Part shown: one piece after another, positions 1-10,509 of the stretch | Layout of the letters: every line of letters begins with the position of its first letter | How positions within the stretch are numbered: the stretch's first letter is position 1 | NCBI RefSeq assembly: GCF_005239225.2 | Contig: NC_133293.1 | Coordinates: 1,612,001 to 1,676,000 of the forward strand | Origin: Populus alba | Lineage: Eukaryota > Streptophyta > Magnoliopsida > Malpighiales > Salicaceae | Length of the DNA: 64,000 bases | Direction: 5' to 3' | Position numbers and translations under genes: made by a program | Notes under the pieces: generated by a model | The model's input: only the letters and a program-made list of their open reading frames with translations | Databases searched by the model: none | Told to the model about the DNA's origin: nothing

Positions 1-1108
1 CAATGTCGTCAAAAGCTAAAGTCACAACAACCACATATGAGTGATGTTGAAATTGAAAACTTATGCGAAGAGATCTTTCCAAATTGGTTAAAAAATAATG
101 GAAGTATGTTCATAAAATTAATTTAAATTTTAGCTCAATTAGTTACTTTAAAAAATTACTAATCTTTTTTAAAACAATATTTCTTATGGAATTAATTCTT
201 ATGCTAGGTGGAGTACCAATCTAATAGAATTGAAAATCAACTCCTTGGACTTGCTATAGGCCCTTAAACTTCAGTGAAATGTTATAATGAGTATTATTGG
301 AATGGTTTTAAATTTCATACTCAAAGTTATGGTCGATTTAGAAAGGCGATGAATAGTGGAGTTTGTGTGAAAGGAAGTTGCTATGATGATAATGAATGTA
401 ATTATTATGAAATGTTTAAAGGAGTTGTTCTATTCAGCTAAACTTTTTGGGCAATAAGTGCAAATTATTTATGTTTAAATGTAATTGGTGTGATACAAAA
501 TGAGGGATTAGAGTGCATCATTCAAATGGTTTGGTTGAAATCAAGCATACATCTCGACTACATGGATATGAAGATTTTGTGTTAGCACAACAATGTCAAC
601 AAGTTTGCTATACATATCCACCTGAAAATACTATTTCACATTCAAATGAATTTTTTATTGCATGTATTTTATTTCTAGGAAAATTATCAAAAGAAGATGA
701 TTTCAAAGTATGGATCTAATCTGGAAAATCATCCTTCATTTGATGGAGCAACTTAGTATATGGCTTCAGGAGGAGTTATGAAGGGTAGGGTATATGGTGC
801 ACCTCGTATGCCAAAATCTATAGTTAATACAAGTTCATCATCACATTCCTAATCAGTGAAGTCATCATATCCTAGTTCATCTTATCGGGCATTGCAAAAA
901 AGGATAAAGAAAAAAGAAAAGGAGATAAAGAAAAAGGATGATTTTATTTTTGAAATGAAACGGTAGATGAATTTTTAATAAAAATCATATAATCAGCAAC
1001 GGATTTTCCATTGCTGATTGTAAATAAATCAATAGGAAATCCATGGTTGATTCACAAAACCGCAACAGATTATTCTGATTTATTAGCAACGAAAAATCCA
1101 TTGCTAAT
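1..1108 (+). pseudogene. Decayed CACTA (En/Spm) transposase C-terminal region and subterminal repeats, left of the Copia insertion
   Basis: Broken translation of about positions 260-720 resembles the DUF4216-type C-terminal domain of plant CACTA TNP2 transposases: a tyrosine-rich stretch with KFHTQSYGR and NSGVCVKGSC, then KCNWCDT and, at 513-719, VEIKHTSRLHGYEDFVLAQQ. Positions 720-960 are a second coding remnant of the Transposase_24 type (HPSFDGA, then KGRVYGAP). Stops and frame changes interrupt both, so nothing is functional. Positions 985-1108 carry inverted copies of a motif of the kind AGCAACGGATTTTCC / TTGCTGATT, typical of CACTA subterminal repeats. Related copies lie at 24.1-25.2 kb and 29.0-29.48 kb. 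The CACTA terminal inverted repeat itself was not found. Confidence 0.7.
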
Positions 1109-1251
1109 TTATAGAATGTAATTATATAGGAAATATTGTAGTCATATTCTTATATGGTAATCTCCACCTTTACTATTGTATATTGCCCTACTCATATATA
1201 TAGAAAGGGTTGGCTAACTATTAGGTTAAGCCTCCTAATTATTTCTCAATT
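1109..1251 (+). repeat. 5' LTR of the Copia element
   Basis: About 143 bp, beginning near TTATAGAATGTAATTATATA and ending TTTCTCAATT just before the primer binding site at 1252. It matches 5839-5980 almost exactly. Confidence 0.9.
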
Positions 1252-1264
1252 TGGTATCAGAGCC
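1252..1264 (+). other. Copia primer binding site
   Basis: TGGTATCAGAGCC, the complement of the 3' end of initiator tRNA-Met, lies immediately inside the 5' LTR as expected for plant Ty1-copia elements. Confidence 0.85.
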
Positions 1265-1324
1265 TTCGGCCATCAAAACTCTTTTCTCCTTTTGCAGCCG
1301 GCCCTAATTTTTTTTTTCTCCCTC

Positions 1325-2521
1325 ATGGACTCTCCTCATGCTGCCGCCGTTGCCATCTCTCCTTCCACTGGTGCTGCAACATCACCGGCCAACCATCCTC
1401 CTGCTGCTGGCCGAGAACAACTTCCACATGTAGAGCATGTGTCTGATTCTTCTTCTTATGATTCTACCGTTCCTTTGCCTTTCATGGGAACACACACTTC
1501 AACAATGGTTCCTCTATCAAACACCCACCAAATTGTGTTGTTGAAACTTACGAACACAAACTATCTCTATTGGAGAATGCAGATGAAGCCATATCTCCTT
1601 GGTCAAGGTGTTTTTCACTTTGTTGACGGCTCATTGCCGTGTCCTCCATCTCATATGATTGATGCTTCGGCTGGTTCTTCCTCTGCCATCAGCCCTTCTT
1701 TTCTTCGTTGGAAGCAACAAGATCAACTTATTTTGAGTGCTCTACTCTCCTCTCTCTTTGTTGATGTGTTGCATCTTGTAGTAGATTGTTCTACTTCACA
1801 TTGTGTTTGGCGCACGCTTGAGAAGGCACTTCCCTCTCCATCTAATTCCTGAATCATGCAACTACATAGCTCCTTTCAAGACCTTCGGTAAGGTGATGCA
1901 TCAGTTAGTATGTATATGCAGCAAGCCAAATCGTTATTTGATGAATTGGTTGTTGCTGGTCGCCCAATGTCTCTTGAAGATTTCAATCTCTATGTGTTTC
2001 GTGGCCTTCACGGTGAGTTCAAAGACTTGGTAACTAGCCTCATAACCAAGGCCGAACCGCTATCGTATGCTGATCTTCATAGCCATCTCCTTACCCATGA
2101 GTTTCTGCACAAGAATTCCTTTCACTCCATGGCTGTCGGTTCAACCTCTTCGCCTCTGTTGTCTTCTTCTTCTCTGCCACAACAGCCACCATTGCTGCCA
2201 ACACCTCAGATTTCTGCTCATCATGCCATGACTAATCACAGCCAAAACAGGGGATGTTATAGGGGTAATTGGCGTCCCAACAACAACCGATTTCAGGCCC
2301 AAAATAGAGGCCACTCTGCTGCAGATTGGAGGCAGAATCAGTGGCAGAACAGGCGCACCTCTGCTGCAAATTTCAGGCCGAATCAGGGGCAGTGGTCTGG
2401 ACATGTACGCTGCCAATTATGTTCCAATCTTGGCCATTCAGCTCTTCAATGCTCTCAGTTTCACAGCAGCACAAAACAGCCCTCTGCTCACCTTGCTTTG
2501 CGAATGATTCTGCTGCAATGA
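1325..2521 (+). pseudogene. Copia gag (UBN2-type capsid plus zinc knuckle), interrupted
   Basis: The likely start is the ATG at 1325 (MDSPHAAAVA); an upstream in-frame ATG lies inside the LTR. The capsid region contains LKLTNTNYLYWRMQMKPYL, typical of copia Gag. The same frame is broken by TGA at 1850-1852 and TAA at 1889-1891, each one C-to-T change from a sense codon. It then continues through MYMQQAKSLFDEL to a CX2CX4HX4C knuckle (CQLCSNLGHSALQC). The frame ends at 2521. The protease frame overlaps in +1 relation after a T run at 2497-2499, consistent with a one-base loss that separated gag from pol. Confidence 0.88.
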
Positions 2522-5500
2522 CTTGGTTTCCCGACACCGGCGCGAATCAACATGTGACGCCTGACCTTGCAACTCTAACTGATTCTGCTCCTTATCTTGG
2601 TAATGATTTTTTGCATGTTGGTGATGGTAAGGCCCTTGACATATCCCATGTTGGACATACTACTTTATATTTCCCAAAACGCTTGTTTACATTAACTAAT
2701 GTCCTTCATGTGCCTCACATTACCAAACCGTTGTTATCTGTTCAGAAATTCTGTTGTGATAATCATGTTTATTTTGAATTTCACGATTCTGTGTTTTATG
2801 TGAAGGATCTCGTCACCAAGGAAGTTCTTCTTTCCGGTCGGAGTCATGATGGTCTTTATGTTCTCTCTGAGTCTTCGGCTACGTCAGTTCCTCAAGCTTT
2901 TTGGTCTCCTTACATTTCCGCGACTACCGACCTGTGGCATCGTCGTTTAGGTCATCCAACTCCTCGCATTCTAAATTTGTTAGTTTCCGATAATAAAATT
3001 ATTTGTACGTCTAGACGATCTTTTACTCAATGTCAAGCATGTCCTTTAGGCAAGTCATCTTGTTTGTCACTACGACCGACGGGTCACAAAACTTCTACCC
3101 CACTTGAATTAATTTTTAGTGATGTTTAGGGCCCTGCTCCAATGTTTTCTTCTGATGGTTTTTATTATTTTGTTATCTTTGTTGATGTGCATGCTAAATA
3201 TATCTGGTATTATCCGCTTGTTGCGAAATCTAATGTATTTTCCACGTTTCAACGTTTTCAGACACTTGTTGAGCGTCAGTTTTCTCTTAAAATTAAATCT
3301 GTTCAAATTGATTGGGGTGGTGAATATCGAAAATTAAATAAATTTTTTCAAACCATTGGTATTCATCATCGATTAATTTGTCCTCATACTCATGAACAAA
3401 ATGGCACAGTTGAACGTCGTCATAGACATATTGTCGAAACTGGCCTAACCCTTTTAGGCCAGTGTAATGCCCCATTGCGTTTTTGGAACTATGCTATGGA
3501 ATCATCGGTATATCTTATTAATCGCATGCCTACTCATGTTCTTCAAAATAAATCTCCTTTTGCGTGTCTGTTTCATTGCACTCCTGATTATAACTTCCTA
3601 CGTACATTTAGGTGTCTTTGTTTTCCATTTTTACGTCCATATCATGCTCATAAATTAGATTTTCGGTCTTCTCCTTGTGTGTTTTTAGGCTATAGCTCGT
3701 CTCATCTTGGTTATCGGTGTCTTGATTTAGAGTCTGGTCGTGTCTATGTCTCCCGTCATGTTCGTTTTCATGAATTTGTCTTTCCTTTTAAAAAGTCTGA
3801 ACAAGTAACAACACCCCCTATTCCCCCCACTTCACCTACCTATCTTCCATCCTTGCATCCCCTTTCCTGTTTTTAGCCTATTCCTTCCCAAATCGGCAGA
3901 AAACACAACCCACCTTTGCCCTTTGCCACACCTCCCCAGCTTGCCCCCTTGCCCATTGATTCAGCTGACCCTACCTCACCACCCCACATAGCCATACTGT
4001 CACCACGTGCTTGTCTTTCCAATGATTATTATGCAGGAACAAGTTCTGAATTGCAAGATTCAGTAGCGGCACAACCCAGCACCTCCCCGGCTTCACCTCC
4101 TGGTCTGCAACTTTATGTTGACCTCTCCTCTTATCCCCTTCAGCATATTCCAGGTACAAGTACTGCTACTCCATGTCCAACTGCTCCTAAACACCCCATG
4201 GTTCTTCGTCCGAGACAGCCCAAGACAACGCTGACCACCACCACGACAACCACATCTGATGCCTCCTTCAGTCGGGTAGCTTCTCCTCCCTCGCATGAGC
4301 CATTTATTTTTTCTGATGCTAACAGATATGAGGCGTGGCATAATGCTATGCGTGAGGAAATTCAAGCCTTTCGCGCAAACAGAACATGGACTTTAGTGTC
4401 ATTTCATCCGTCCATGAATGTTGTTGGTAGCCGATGGGTCTACAAAATTAAACGCATATCTGATGGTAGCAATGAGAGGTATAAGGCATGCCTGGTTGCT
4501 AGGGGCTTCACTCAGCAAGAAGGTATTGATTACTTAGAAACTTTTAGTCCTGTTATCAAACAGGCAACGGTACGCTTAGTGTTCTCCATTGCAGTTTCGA
4601 GTAGTTGGAAAATTCATCAGCTTGACATTCATAATGCATTTCTAAATGGAGTCCTTGATGAAGAGGTTTACATGAAACAACCTCCAGGTTTTGTTGATTC
4701 TGCTCTCCTAGGTCATGTATGTCAATTGCATAAATCTCTATATGGGTTAAAACAGGCTCCGCGGGCTTGGTACACTCGTCTGAATGACTTCCTATTATCC
4801 ATTGGTTTTCGTGCTTCTAAAGTGGATACCTCATTGTTTATCTTCTCGGTTGGTAGCGATATTTGTTATCTTTTGTTTTATGTTGATGATATTCTACTTA
4901 TGGGTAATAATGTTATTCTGCTACAACGCCTCATTCAGCTACTGAGCTCAGAATTTAATCTTCAGGATTTGGGTGATGTTCATTATTTTTTGGGTATTGA
5001 AGTGCAGTGTACTGGTCTGGGACTTATGCTTTGCCAACATAAGTATACACTTGACATCCTCACACGAGCTGGTATGTTATCCTGTAAACCAGTTGATACT
5101 CCTATTTCGGCATCCAAAGCCACCATTATGACTGATCCATTGTTTTCTGATGCTACTCGTTTTCGGAAACTTGTTGGTGCTCTCCAATATCTCACTTTCA
5201 CACGCCCGGATATTTGCTTTGCTGTTAACCAGGTCTGTCAGTTTATGCATGCTCCTACAGAATCTCATTGGGCCGCCGTGAAACGCATCTTGCATTATCT
5301 TCGTGGTACGGCATCACATGGTTTACATATTACTCGCAGCTCTTCTTTTGCTTTACACAGTTTTACAGATGCAGATTGGGCAGGTAGTATTGAGGACAGA
5401 AAGTCTACAGGTGGTTACCTTGTGTTCTTTGGTCAGACGCCGATTTCGTGGAAATCGAGTAAGCAACGCACTGTTGCTCGTTCTTCGACGGAAGCTAAGT

Positions 5501-5829
5501 ACAAAGCCTTAGCCGATGGCACGGCTGAAGTTATCTGGCTTCAGTACTTGTTAACAGATCTTCAGATTCCGACTGCTTCTGCCCCTATTATCTGGTGTGA
5601 CAACCTTGGTGCCACGTATTTGTCTGCAAACCCTGTATTTCATGCTCGCACAAAACATATTGAGATTGATTATCATTTTGTCCGAGATAGAGTTGCGAAG
5701 AAGGAGATTCAGATTCGTTTTATTTCCTCTTAGGATCAACTTGTCGATGTCTTCACTAAGTCACTTCCTGCTTCTTCATTTACTGCTTTTAGATTCAAGC
5801 TTCGGGTTGATCCTCCACCCTCAGCTTGA
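2500..5829 (+). pseudogene. Copia pol: protease, integrase, reverse transcriptase, RNase H, with three stops
   Basis: All pol domains lie in one frame. The aspartic protease motif is WFPDTGANQH (from about 2521). The GAG-pre-integrase region with WHRRLGHP follows, then the integrase core with FVDVHAKYIW, DWGGEY and EQNGTVERRHR supplying the D, D and E. RT shows KARLVARGF-like KACLVARGFTQ, QLDIHNAFLNG and the catalytic FYVDDILLMG. RNase H shows ADWAG, KSTGG and RSSTEAKY. The frame is interrupted by TAG at 3127-3129 (where the family has a Trp), TAG at 3874-3876 in the variable linker after integrase, and TAG at 5731-5733 near the C terminus. Pol ends at TGA 5827-5829, just before the polypurine tract. 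Catalytic residues are intact but the polyprotein cannot be made. Confidence 0.9.
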
Positions 5830-5838
5830 GGGGGCGTA

Positions 5839-5980
5839 TTATAGAATGTAATTATATAGGAAATATTGTAGTCATATTCTTATGTGGTAATCTCCACCTT
5901 TACTATTGTATATTGCCCTACTCATATATATAGAAAGGGTTGGCTACTATTAGGTTAAGCCTCCTAATTATTTCTCAATT
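5839..5980 (+). repeat. 3' LTR of the Copia element
   Basis: About 142 bp and nearly identical to the 5' LTR. It directly follows the polypurine tract. The downstream flank GTGAGCAATA rejoins the CACTA remnant and corresponds to 25014 onward in the uninterrupted copy. Confidence 0.9.
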
Positions 5981-6150
5981 GTGAGCAATAAATTATTCAA
6001 TGCTCATAAATCAGCAACAGACAAATTCATTACTAAAAAATCAACAACAACAAAACTGCATATAATACTTCCAGTGTTGCTAATTTTGTTGCTAAATGTT
6101 TTTAGCAAAAAAAATTAGTTTTATTTGCATCGAATTACTTGCTACATTTT
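5981..6150 (+). repeat. CACTA subterminal remnant, right of the Copia insertion
   Basis: Continues the sequence interrupted at 1108. It has more AGCAACAGA / TTGCTAATTTTGTTGCT inverted motifs, collinear with 25014-25190. The boundary with the downstream end of the phylloplanin-like gene is gradual. Confidence 0.6.
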
Positions 6151-6355
6151 TTTTGTAAGGTCCCTCATAATTTAGACTCGCTAAAATAATACATATAGAT
6201 GACGCATGGCCAATCATGACCTTTATTCCTTGGAAAGCAAGAAAAAACAATACAAAGTACACACGAATAATACAAAAGGCCTTATTCATATAGAGTAGTA
6301 CATAGTAATGGCCAGAATAATAATAATAATGTCGCCTTCAGCTATGGTGGTCTCC

Positions 6356-7519
6356 TTAATTTGAAGGCACGAATCGGAATCCGGCAGGGATGATGTTTGC
6401 AACACTCAGGAGGGCTCCTAGAGCAGTGTTCCCGATGAACTGTAAGGGTGATAGGAGGCCACCCAGAGCAGGGAGACTTGAGTTGCAGCTGATCAATGGT
6501 GTATCGACCTTCAGGTTGCAGTCGCTCAATACCGAGGAAAGAATATAATTTAGAGGATCCAACAAAATAGAAAACATCCCAGATCCATTGGTGGTTGATG
6601 TAGAAACCACATTTCCTCCACATTGCAATTGCACGAGAGCATCTGCAGGAAAAAACCCGTTACTGTAATTACAACTTTACAAGCAAGATAAGAAGAAGAA
6701 CAAAGTCTAATTATTATTAGATTAGTCATTGAATTTGTGAGACTTTATGATTTGTGAAAATAGGCATTAACTTTTTTATATATATATACATATATAACAA
6801 GATTGCTATTAAGGCTGACAACCCTGAAAGTTGGATAAACTCTTGAAATCTTCAGAACTTAAATATTAATCTTTTACACACACACACGTTATTAAGGGGT
6901 CTCAAATTTCAAGGTTTTGACATCAAATATTCCTTGAATTGCAAAGTTTACATGTCAATCCATGATCCAGATGATTTAAGCAAAAATAACTATTTTCAAA
7001 TAAAAAACATTTGTTCACCTAAGTAAGAAACTTGGCTTTTAACTATGCTTTCAATACTTCCCATTATAACTAAAAATAAAAAATAAAAAAGCCTCTTTGC
7101 TCTATTTGACGTGCGATGTTGTGCCAACCCAAAAATAGACTGTAATTACTTTTATGATAATCGAGGCAATTTCTAGCAAGTAAGAAATTGCATTCCATGA
7201 TGTCGTATGTGATGAATGGTACCTATGTAATCATGACAATCAATCTGGTCCGAGGATACTTTACTATCGATCAAAAGGGAAAAAAAAAACAAAAAGAAAA
7301 GAAAAGAAAAGGAAGAGAAATCAGGGCTAGCATACTAGGGAAAACAGGGGTTGCTGTGCCATTAGCACCCATATTGCCATCGGCGGTGCAAAATAGAGTC
7401 CCTTGGATGCGGATCAAACCCAGAAGACCGCCAATAAGCCCAAGCTGAGCTTCAGCAACTGGGGCTGCCAATATTGCAGCAATCATGAGGGAAACAAGGA
7501 GAAATGTTTTGAAGGCCAT
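6356..7519 (-). CDS. Phylloplanin-like secreted protein, copy A (two exons)
   Basis: Exons (minus strand) 7519-7336 and 6642-6356. The donor GTATGC and acceptor TGCAG give a phase-1 junction and a 156-residue product. Residues 1-24 form a hydrophobic signal peptide ending APVAEA. The rest has the pattern of tobacco phylloplanin: GLIRIQGTLFCTADGN, then VFPNALVQLQCGG, STSTTNGSGMFS, DCNLKVDTPLISCNSSLP and a C-terminal IIPAGFRF. Tobacco phylloplanin is a leaf-surface antifungal glycoprotein; role and location here are inferred by family. Cysteines of the LQC, DCNL and SCNSS motifs are kept. A TATA box lies about 100 bp upstream. The open frame runs on past the exon 1 donor into the intron, so an unspliced transcript would give a different C terminus. 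Copy B at 25385-26278 is nearly identical. Confidence 0.88.
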
Positions 7520-7618
7520 GGTCTCAATGGCAGTAGTGATATTAATGCAAGAATTAGTGTATAAACTCAATCTTGATCTTGAAATTGAAGTGATTTTTGA
7601 GTCTCGACATCAGCAGCC

Positions 7619-7625
7619 ATTTATA
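7619..7625 (-). promoter_or_regulatory. TATA box of phylloplanin-like gene A
   Basis: Minus-strand CTATAAATGG context (TATAAAT), 100 bp upstream of the ATG at 7519. The same motif at the same spacing precedes copy B. Confidence 0.6.
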
Positions 7626-7851
7626 GCACAAGGGAGACCAAGTTGCAGCAGATTTTGCTGACTAACAGCTCTCCTATCTCTTCCTTGTTTGTGGTGATGG
7701 TGAGTTTACGTAGGATAATCTGCTGTATGAGCATGAAAAGAAAGAGAACAATTCAGAAATCTTAGGTTTGTCACGAAGCTATAATTCTTCCTTCCCCGTG
7801 TGTGCTTCATCTGTGGTCTTCACCTACAAAACTCCCCCACCCCTAGTTTCA

Positions 7852-8046
7852 TTAGCATGCCTTCTGTCTCTCGAAAAAAGATGAAAGTCTTCTTTTTCTT
7901 GCCTCTTCAGAATTTATAACGTAGAAGGGGCTCCAAACAACAACTTGCTCTGCGTGGCTGAAAATTGGGGGTTCTCCGGTAGAATTGTTCGTCTCCACTT
8001 GCTCCGAAAAGTTCATAGATTGGTCCATAGCTCCATGCTGTAGCAT
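7852..8046 (-). CDS. Small conserved open frame, copy A (function unknown)
   Basis: 64 codons, starting MLQHGAMDQSMNF and ending EARKRRLSSFFERQKAC. I do not recognise it. It recurs at 26611-26802 and 31809-32003 with several substitutions, and copy B differs by an in-frame 3-bp deletion (loss of one Val), so all three frames stay open. It lies about 330 bp upstream of phylloplanin-like gene A, on the same strand. It could be an exon of an older gene, a short peptide gene, or chance. There is no signal peptide or membrane segment; the C-terminal third is basic. Confidence 0.3.
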   Translation of the reverse strand: MLQHGAMDQSMNFSEQVETNNSTGEPPIFSHAEQVVVWSPFYVINSEEARKRRLSSFFERQKAC

Positions 8047-8137
8047 CTAGCTTCTAGCCTTTTTTCTTCCAACTCTTTCTGTCTCCGTGAGGGCATTCAG
8101 AATACAATATGCCCTTACATGTAAATAATATCAGATT

Positions 8138-8430
8138 CATCAGAGAGTAATATAAATTATATCTTGAAATTTTATATAATAACTTAAGTTATTGGGTTGA
8201 GATGGTTATTTAACATAGTATCATAGACTTGATAATTAAGCAGTTACTAGAGTTTGAATCTCACCATCCCCATTTATTTGATAAAAATTAAGCACAAGGT
8301 AATATAGATTTGTGCAAGTTTCAAGTCCAAAACGTTTTCACTTGCGAGGGTGTGTTAGAGAATAATATAAATTATATCTTGGAACCTTACATAACAACTT
8401 AAGTTATTGGGTTGAGATAATTCTTTAACA
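8138..8430 (+). mobile_element. TRIM (miniature LTR retrotransposon), copy A
   Basis: Two direct repeats of about 78 bp (8138-8215 and 8353-8430) share AATATAAATTATATCTTG and TTAAGTTATTGGGTTGAGAT. A degenerate primer site TAGTATCATAGAC follows the first (copy C keeps TGGTATCATAGCC), and a purine-rich GCGAGGGTG precedes the second. Flanks AGATT / GGATT fit a 5-bp target duplication. There is no coding capacity. The internal 137 bp includes a tRNA-like AGTTYGAATCTCACCATC segment. Confidence 0.75.
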
Positions 8431-8747
8431 GGATTTCATAGCTTTTTTTTTGTTGGGTGTGATAGTTTTATTAGTTGTCATGTTAGAACTAATAGCAAAG
8501 CATATCATTCCAAAGAATACGGTATTTGGGTTATACTTACGATGACAGTTTTACCTATGGTTACTAACTCGAATCAACTCAAATAGAAAATTTTTAAACC
8601 CAATCGAGTTTCGAAGTAAAATTCAAATGCAAAAAGTCAGGTCCGAGTAAAGTATGGATATTAGTCTGCCCGAACCTGACCTCAAATAAATAGATAACAT
8701 TAAAGTAGTTATTTTAGTTGTAAAATAGAAATTTACATGTATAGATT

Positions 8748-8798
8748 ATAAAATACAAATATAATTTCAAACATGTATAATTTCAAATTTTAAAATTT

Positions 8799-8836
<38 letters not shown>

Positions 8837-9392
8837 ACAAACATAATTCAAATTCAAGATAAATTAATTATAAATTATGCAATACAAACACAATGTTTTA
8901 ACATAAATATTTTACATATAAAGCTAGTTCAACGTTATCAAGGCTAATGGGATATAAAGCATCCCTTATTTTGCTCAAATTCCTCCAAAATATAAACATG
9001 AACAAAAACAACATGAATATAAACCATATATATTAGTGATAAATCTAATTTTAAAAAATTAATATCATTATTAATGAAAATAGTAATAATAATTTTCAAT
9101 ATTATTATTAATATCATTGTTATTGAAAATAGTAATTAAAAAAAAAGCTTTTTATACTTGGGTGGTTTAATTAATTAAATTGAACTAGGTTCAATTTGAT
9201 TCAATGGCTTTTCAAGGCCAAAACGGAAAATGTGGAATGAAACCAGAACATTCCGGTCCAAATTTAGTCAAAAACTCTAGAATGGACCAAGATTTGAAAG
9301 AGATGAAACTTGTTCTGTTTTGTTAAGTTTTTTGAATAGGTATGAAATGTTTCAGCCATTCTAGACAAAATAGAACGGAATTGACAACCTTG
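8748..9392. mobile_element. Non-autonomous hAT-like element, copy A (5' truncated)
   Basis: The right terminus AACGGAATTGACAACCTTG followed by ATCAAAAC matches the right end of copies B and C. The left terminal repeat is missing. An internal (TA)n tract lies at about 8803-8834. No transposase is encoded. Confidence 0.65.
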
Positions 9393-9458
9393 ATCAAAAC
9401 TAGAAAAAGTGGGTAAAAAGGGATGGGGATGTTTTTAAACATAATCAAGAATGGAGGG

Positions 9459-9462
<4 letters not shown>

Positions 9463-9529
<67 letters not shown>
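9463..9529. repeat. (AT)n microsatellite, about 33 units
   Basis: Pure AT dinucleotide run. The corresponding position in copy C (34407-34459) also carries an (AT)n run, whereas copies B and D have about 130 bp of unique sequence there. Confidence 0.95.
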
Positions 9530-9533
<4 letters not shown>

Positions 9534-9648
9534 CATAATTTTGTTTTCCACATCATAAAATAGCGTCAAGATTTCTAGCTAAAATCCAGGTCTGAATTGA
9601 AGGTGTTGAATTACATAGTCCAATACAAAAGATCGTCAAAATGGTGAG

Positions 9649-10497
9649 TGACATGACCAAAATATTGATGTCTTCTCCCAAGTGCAGGATTGTCGAAGTA
9701 ATAAATAACCTGGCAAGGCCGGGGTCGAACCACAGGAAGGTTAATTGTATAAATTATAGACAACAATAACAACAACAACAATAATAATAATAAAGAAGAA
9801 GTTGATGAGAACTTTGAAATGGAAAATTAATGTAAGGATTAAATAATAATAAAAACAAATATCAAGGTTAGAGGATCCACTAATGGTATTTCAAACAAGT
9901 ATAGTATTAACTATTGTTACTCAACTGGAAACCACACATAAAGGAGGTTCCAATCGGATGATTTGTCATTAATAGCTCATTATAAATTGTTAACATGATC
10001 ATATTAACTATTTTATTTAAGTAACACCAAACTTTTAAATATTGTCAAGAATTCATGATGCTAACTTATGTTAACAACAAATCAAGTTCCTTTCATAGCA
10101 CAGGTGTACGGTTGGGCTATGAGAGTACCAAGCATTTGTTGTACCAAGTGTTCTACAACACAAATCTAGATTAACCATTTAACAAGCAAGGTATTAAGAA
10201 TTAGTAAGATAAAAAGATAAGACATGTTAATATTAAACATTAAGGTTTGGACTGCACCAACATCTCTTTTCTAAGTTTGGCCCTCTCTGTCCTTTCAATT
10301 TCAATACTTGAACTCATCAATCAATCCTTTTATTTATTGAATGAATTTTAAGATGAACATTTTCACCATAAATTAAAGATATCTTATATTATTAGGTATG
10401 TTATTATAAAACATGATTTAGTTAAGGGTTATTGATACTTAAAGTGCAAAATGATGATATAAAACCTTGATAAAAATGCACTTTTAAGTATTAATCA
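9649..10497 (-). repeat. 3' LTR of the Athila-type element (849 bp, internally deleted)
   Basis: Matches the middle LTR at both ends but lacks the segment equivalent to about 19091-19800. It begins TGACATGACC on the plus strand and ends TTAATCA. Confidence 0.88.
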
Positions 10498-10509
10498 CAC
10501 CCCCCAACC
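10498..10509 (-). other. Polypurine tract next to the 3' LTR
   Basis: Minus-strand GGTTGGGGGGTG ends exactly at the TG that starts the LTR. The same tract adjoins the middle LTR at 20059-20070. Confidence 0.75.

Larger units (their letters stand above)
1109..5980 (+). mobile_element. Ty1-copia LTR retrotransposon, complete in structure but with broken gag-pol
   Basis: About 4.87 kb with very short LTRs (about 142 bp) that differ by one substitution (A/G in the TCTTATRTGG stretch) and one single-base indel, so the insertion looks fairly recent. A primer site TGGTATCAGAGCC (initiator tRNA-Met type) follows the 5' LTR at 1252-1264, and a purine tract TTGAGGGGGCG (5826-5836) precedes the 3' LTR. 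Domain order gag, protease, integrase, RT, RNase H is the copia order. It is inserted in CACTA subterminal DNA; the related sequence at 25001-25030 is uninterrupted and gives the empty site. The exact LTR ends are uncertain by a few bases, because AATT at the junctions can be assigned to the element or to the target duplication. Confidence 0.93.
6110..9648. repeat. Amplified unit, copy A (left part)
   Basis: Collinear with copy B (about 25130-28860) and partly with copies C (31786-34755) and D (34757-36650). Contents from left to right: phylloplanin-like gene on the minus strand, small conserved frame on the minus strand, TRIM element, AT-rich DNA with a cgggt-rich segment, a 5'-truncated hAT element, and a long (AT)n tract. 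It is interrupted at 9649 by the gypsy array and resumes at 23728. Confidence 0.8.

Noticed and set aside
2141..2416. Minus-strand open frame opposite the Copia gag
   Set aside because: Lies antisense within gag coding sequence with Pro/Gln-derived composition and no domain; a shadow frame.
8216..8352. A tRNA gene suggested by AGTTYGAATCTCACC
   Set aside because: No cloverleaf or acceptor stem; the motif lies inside a TRIM element.
9323..9556. Minus-strand frame rich in YIYIYI
   Set aside because: Encoded by the (AT)n microsatellite; the same artefact occurs at 34389-34595 and 33497-33751.
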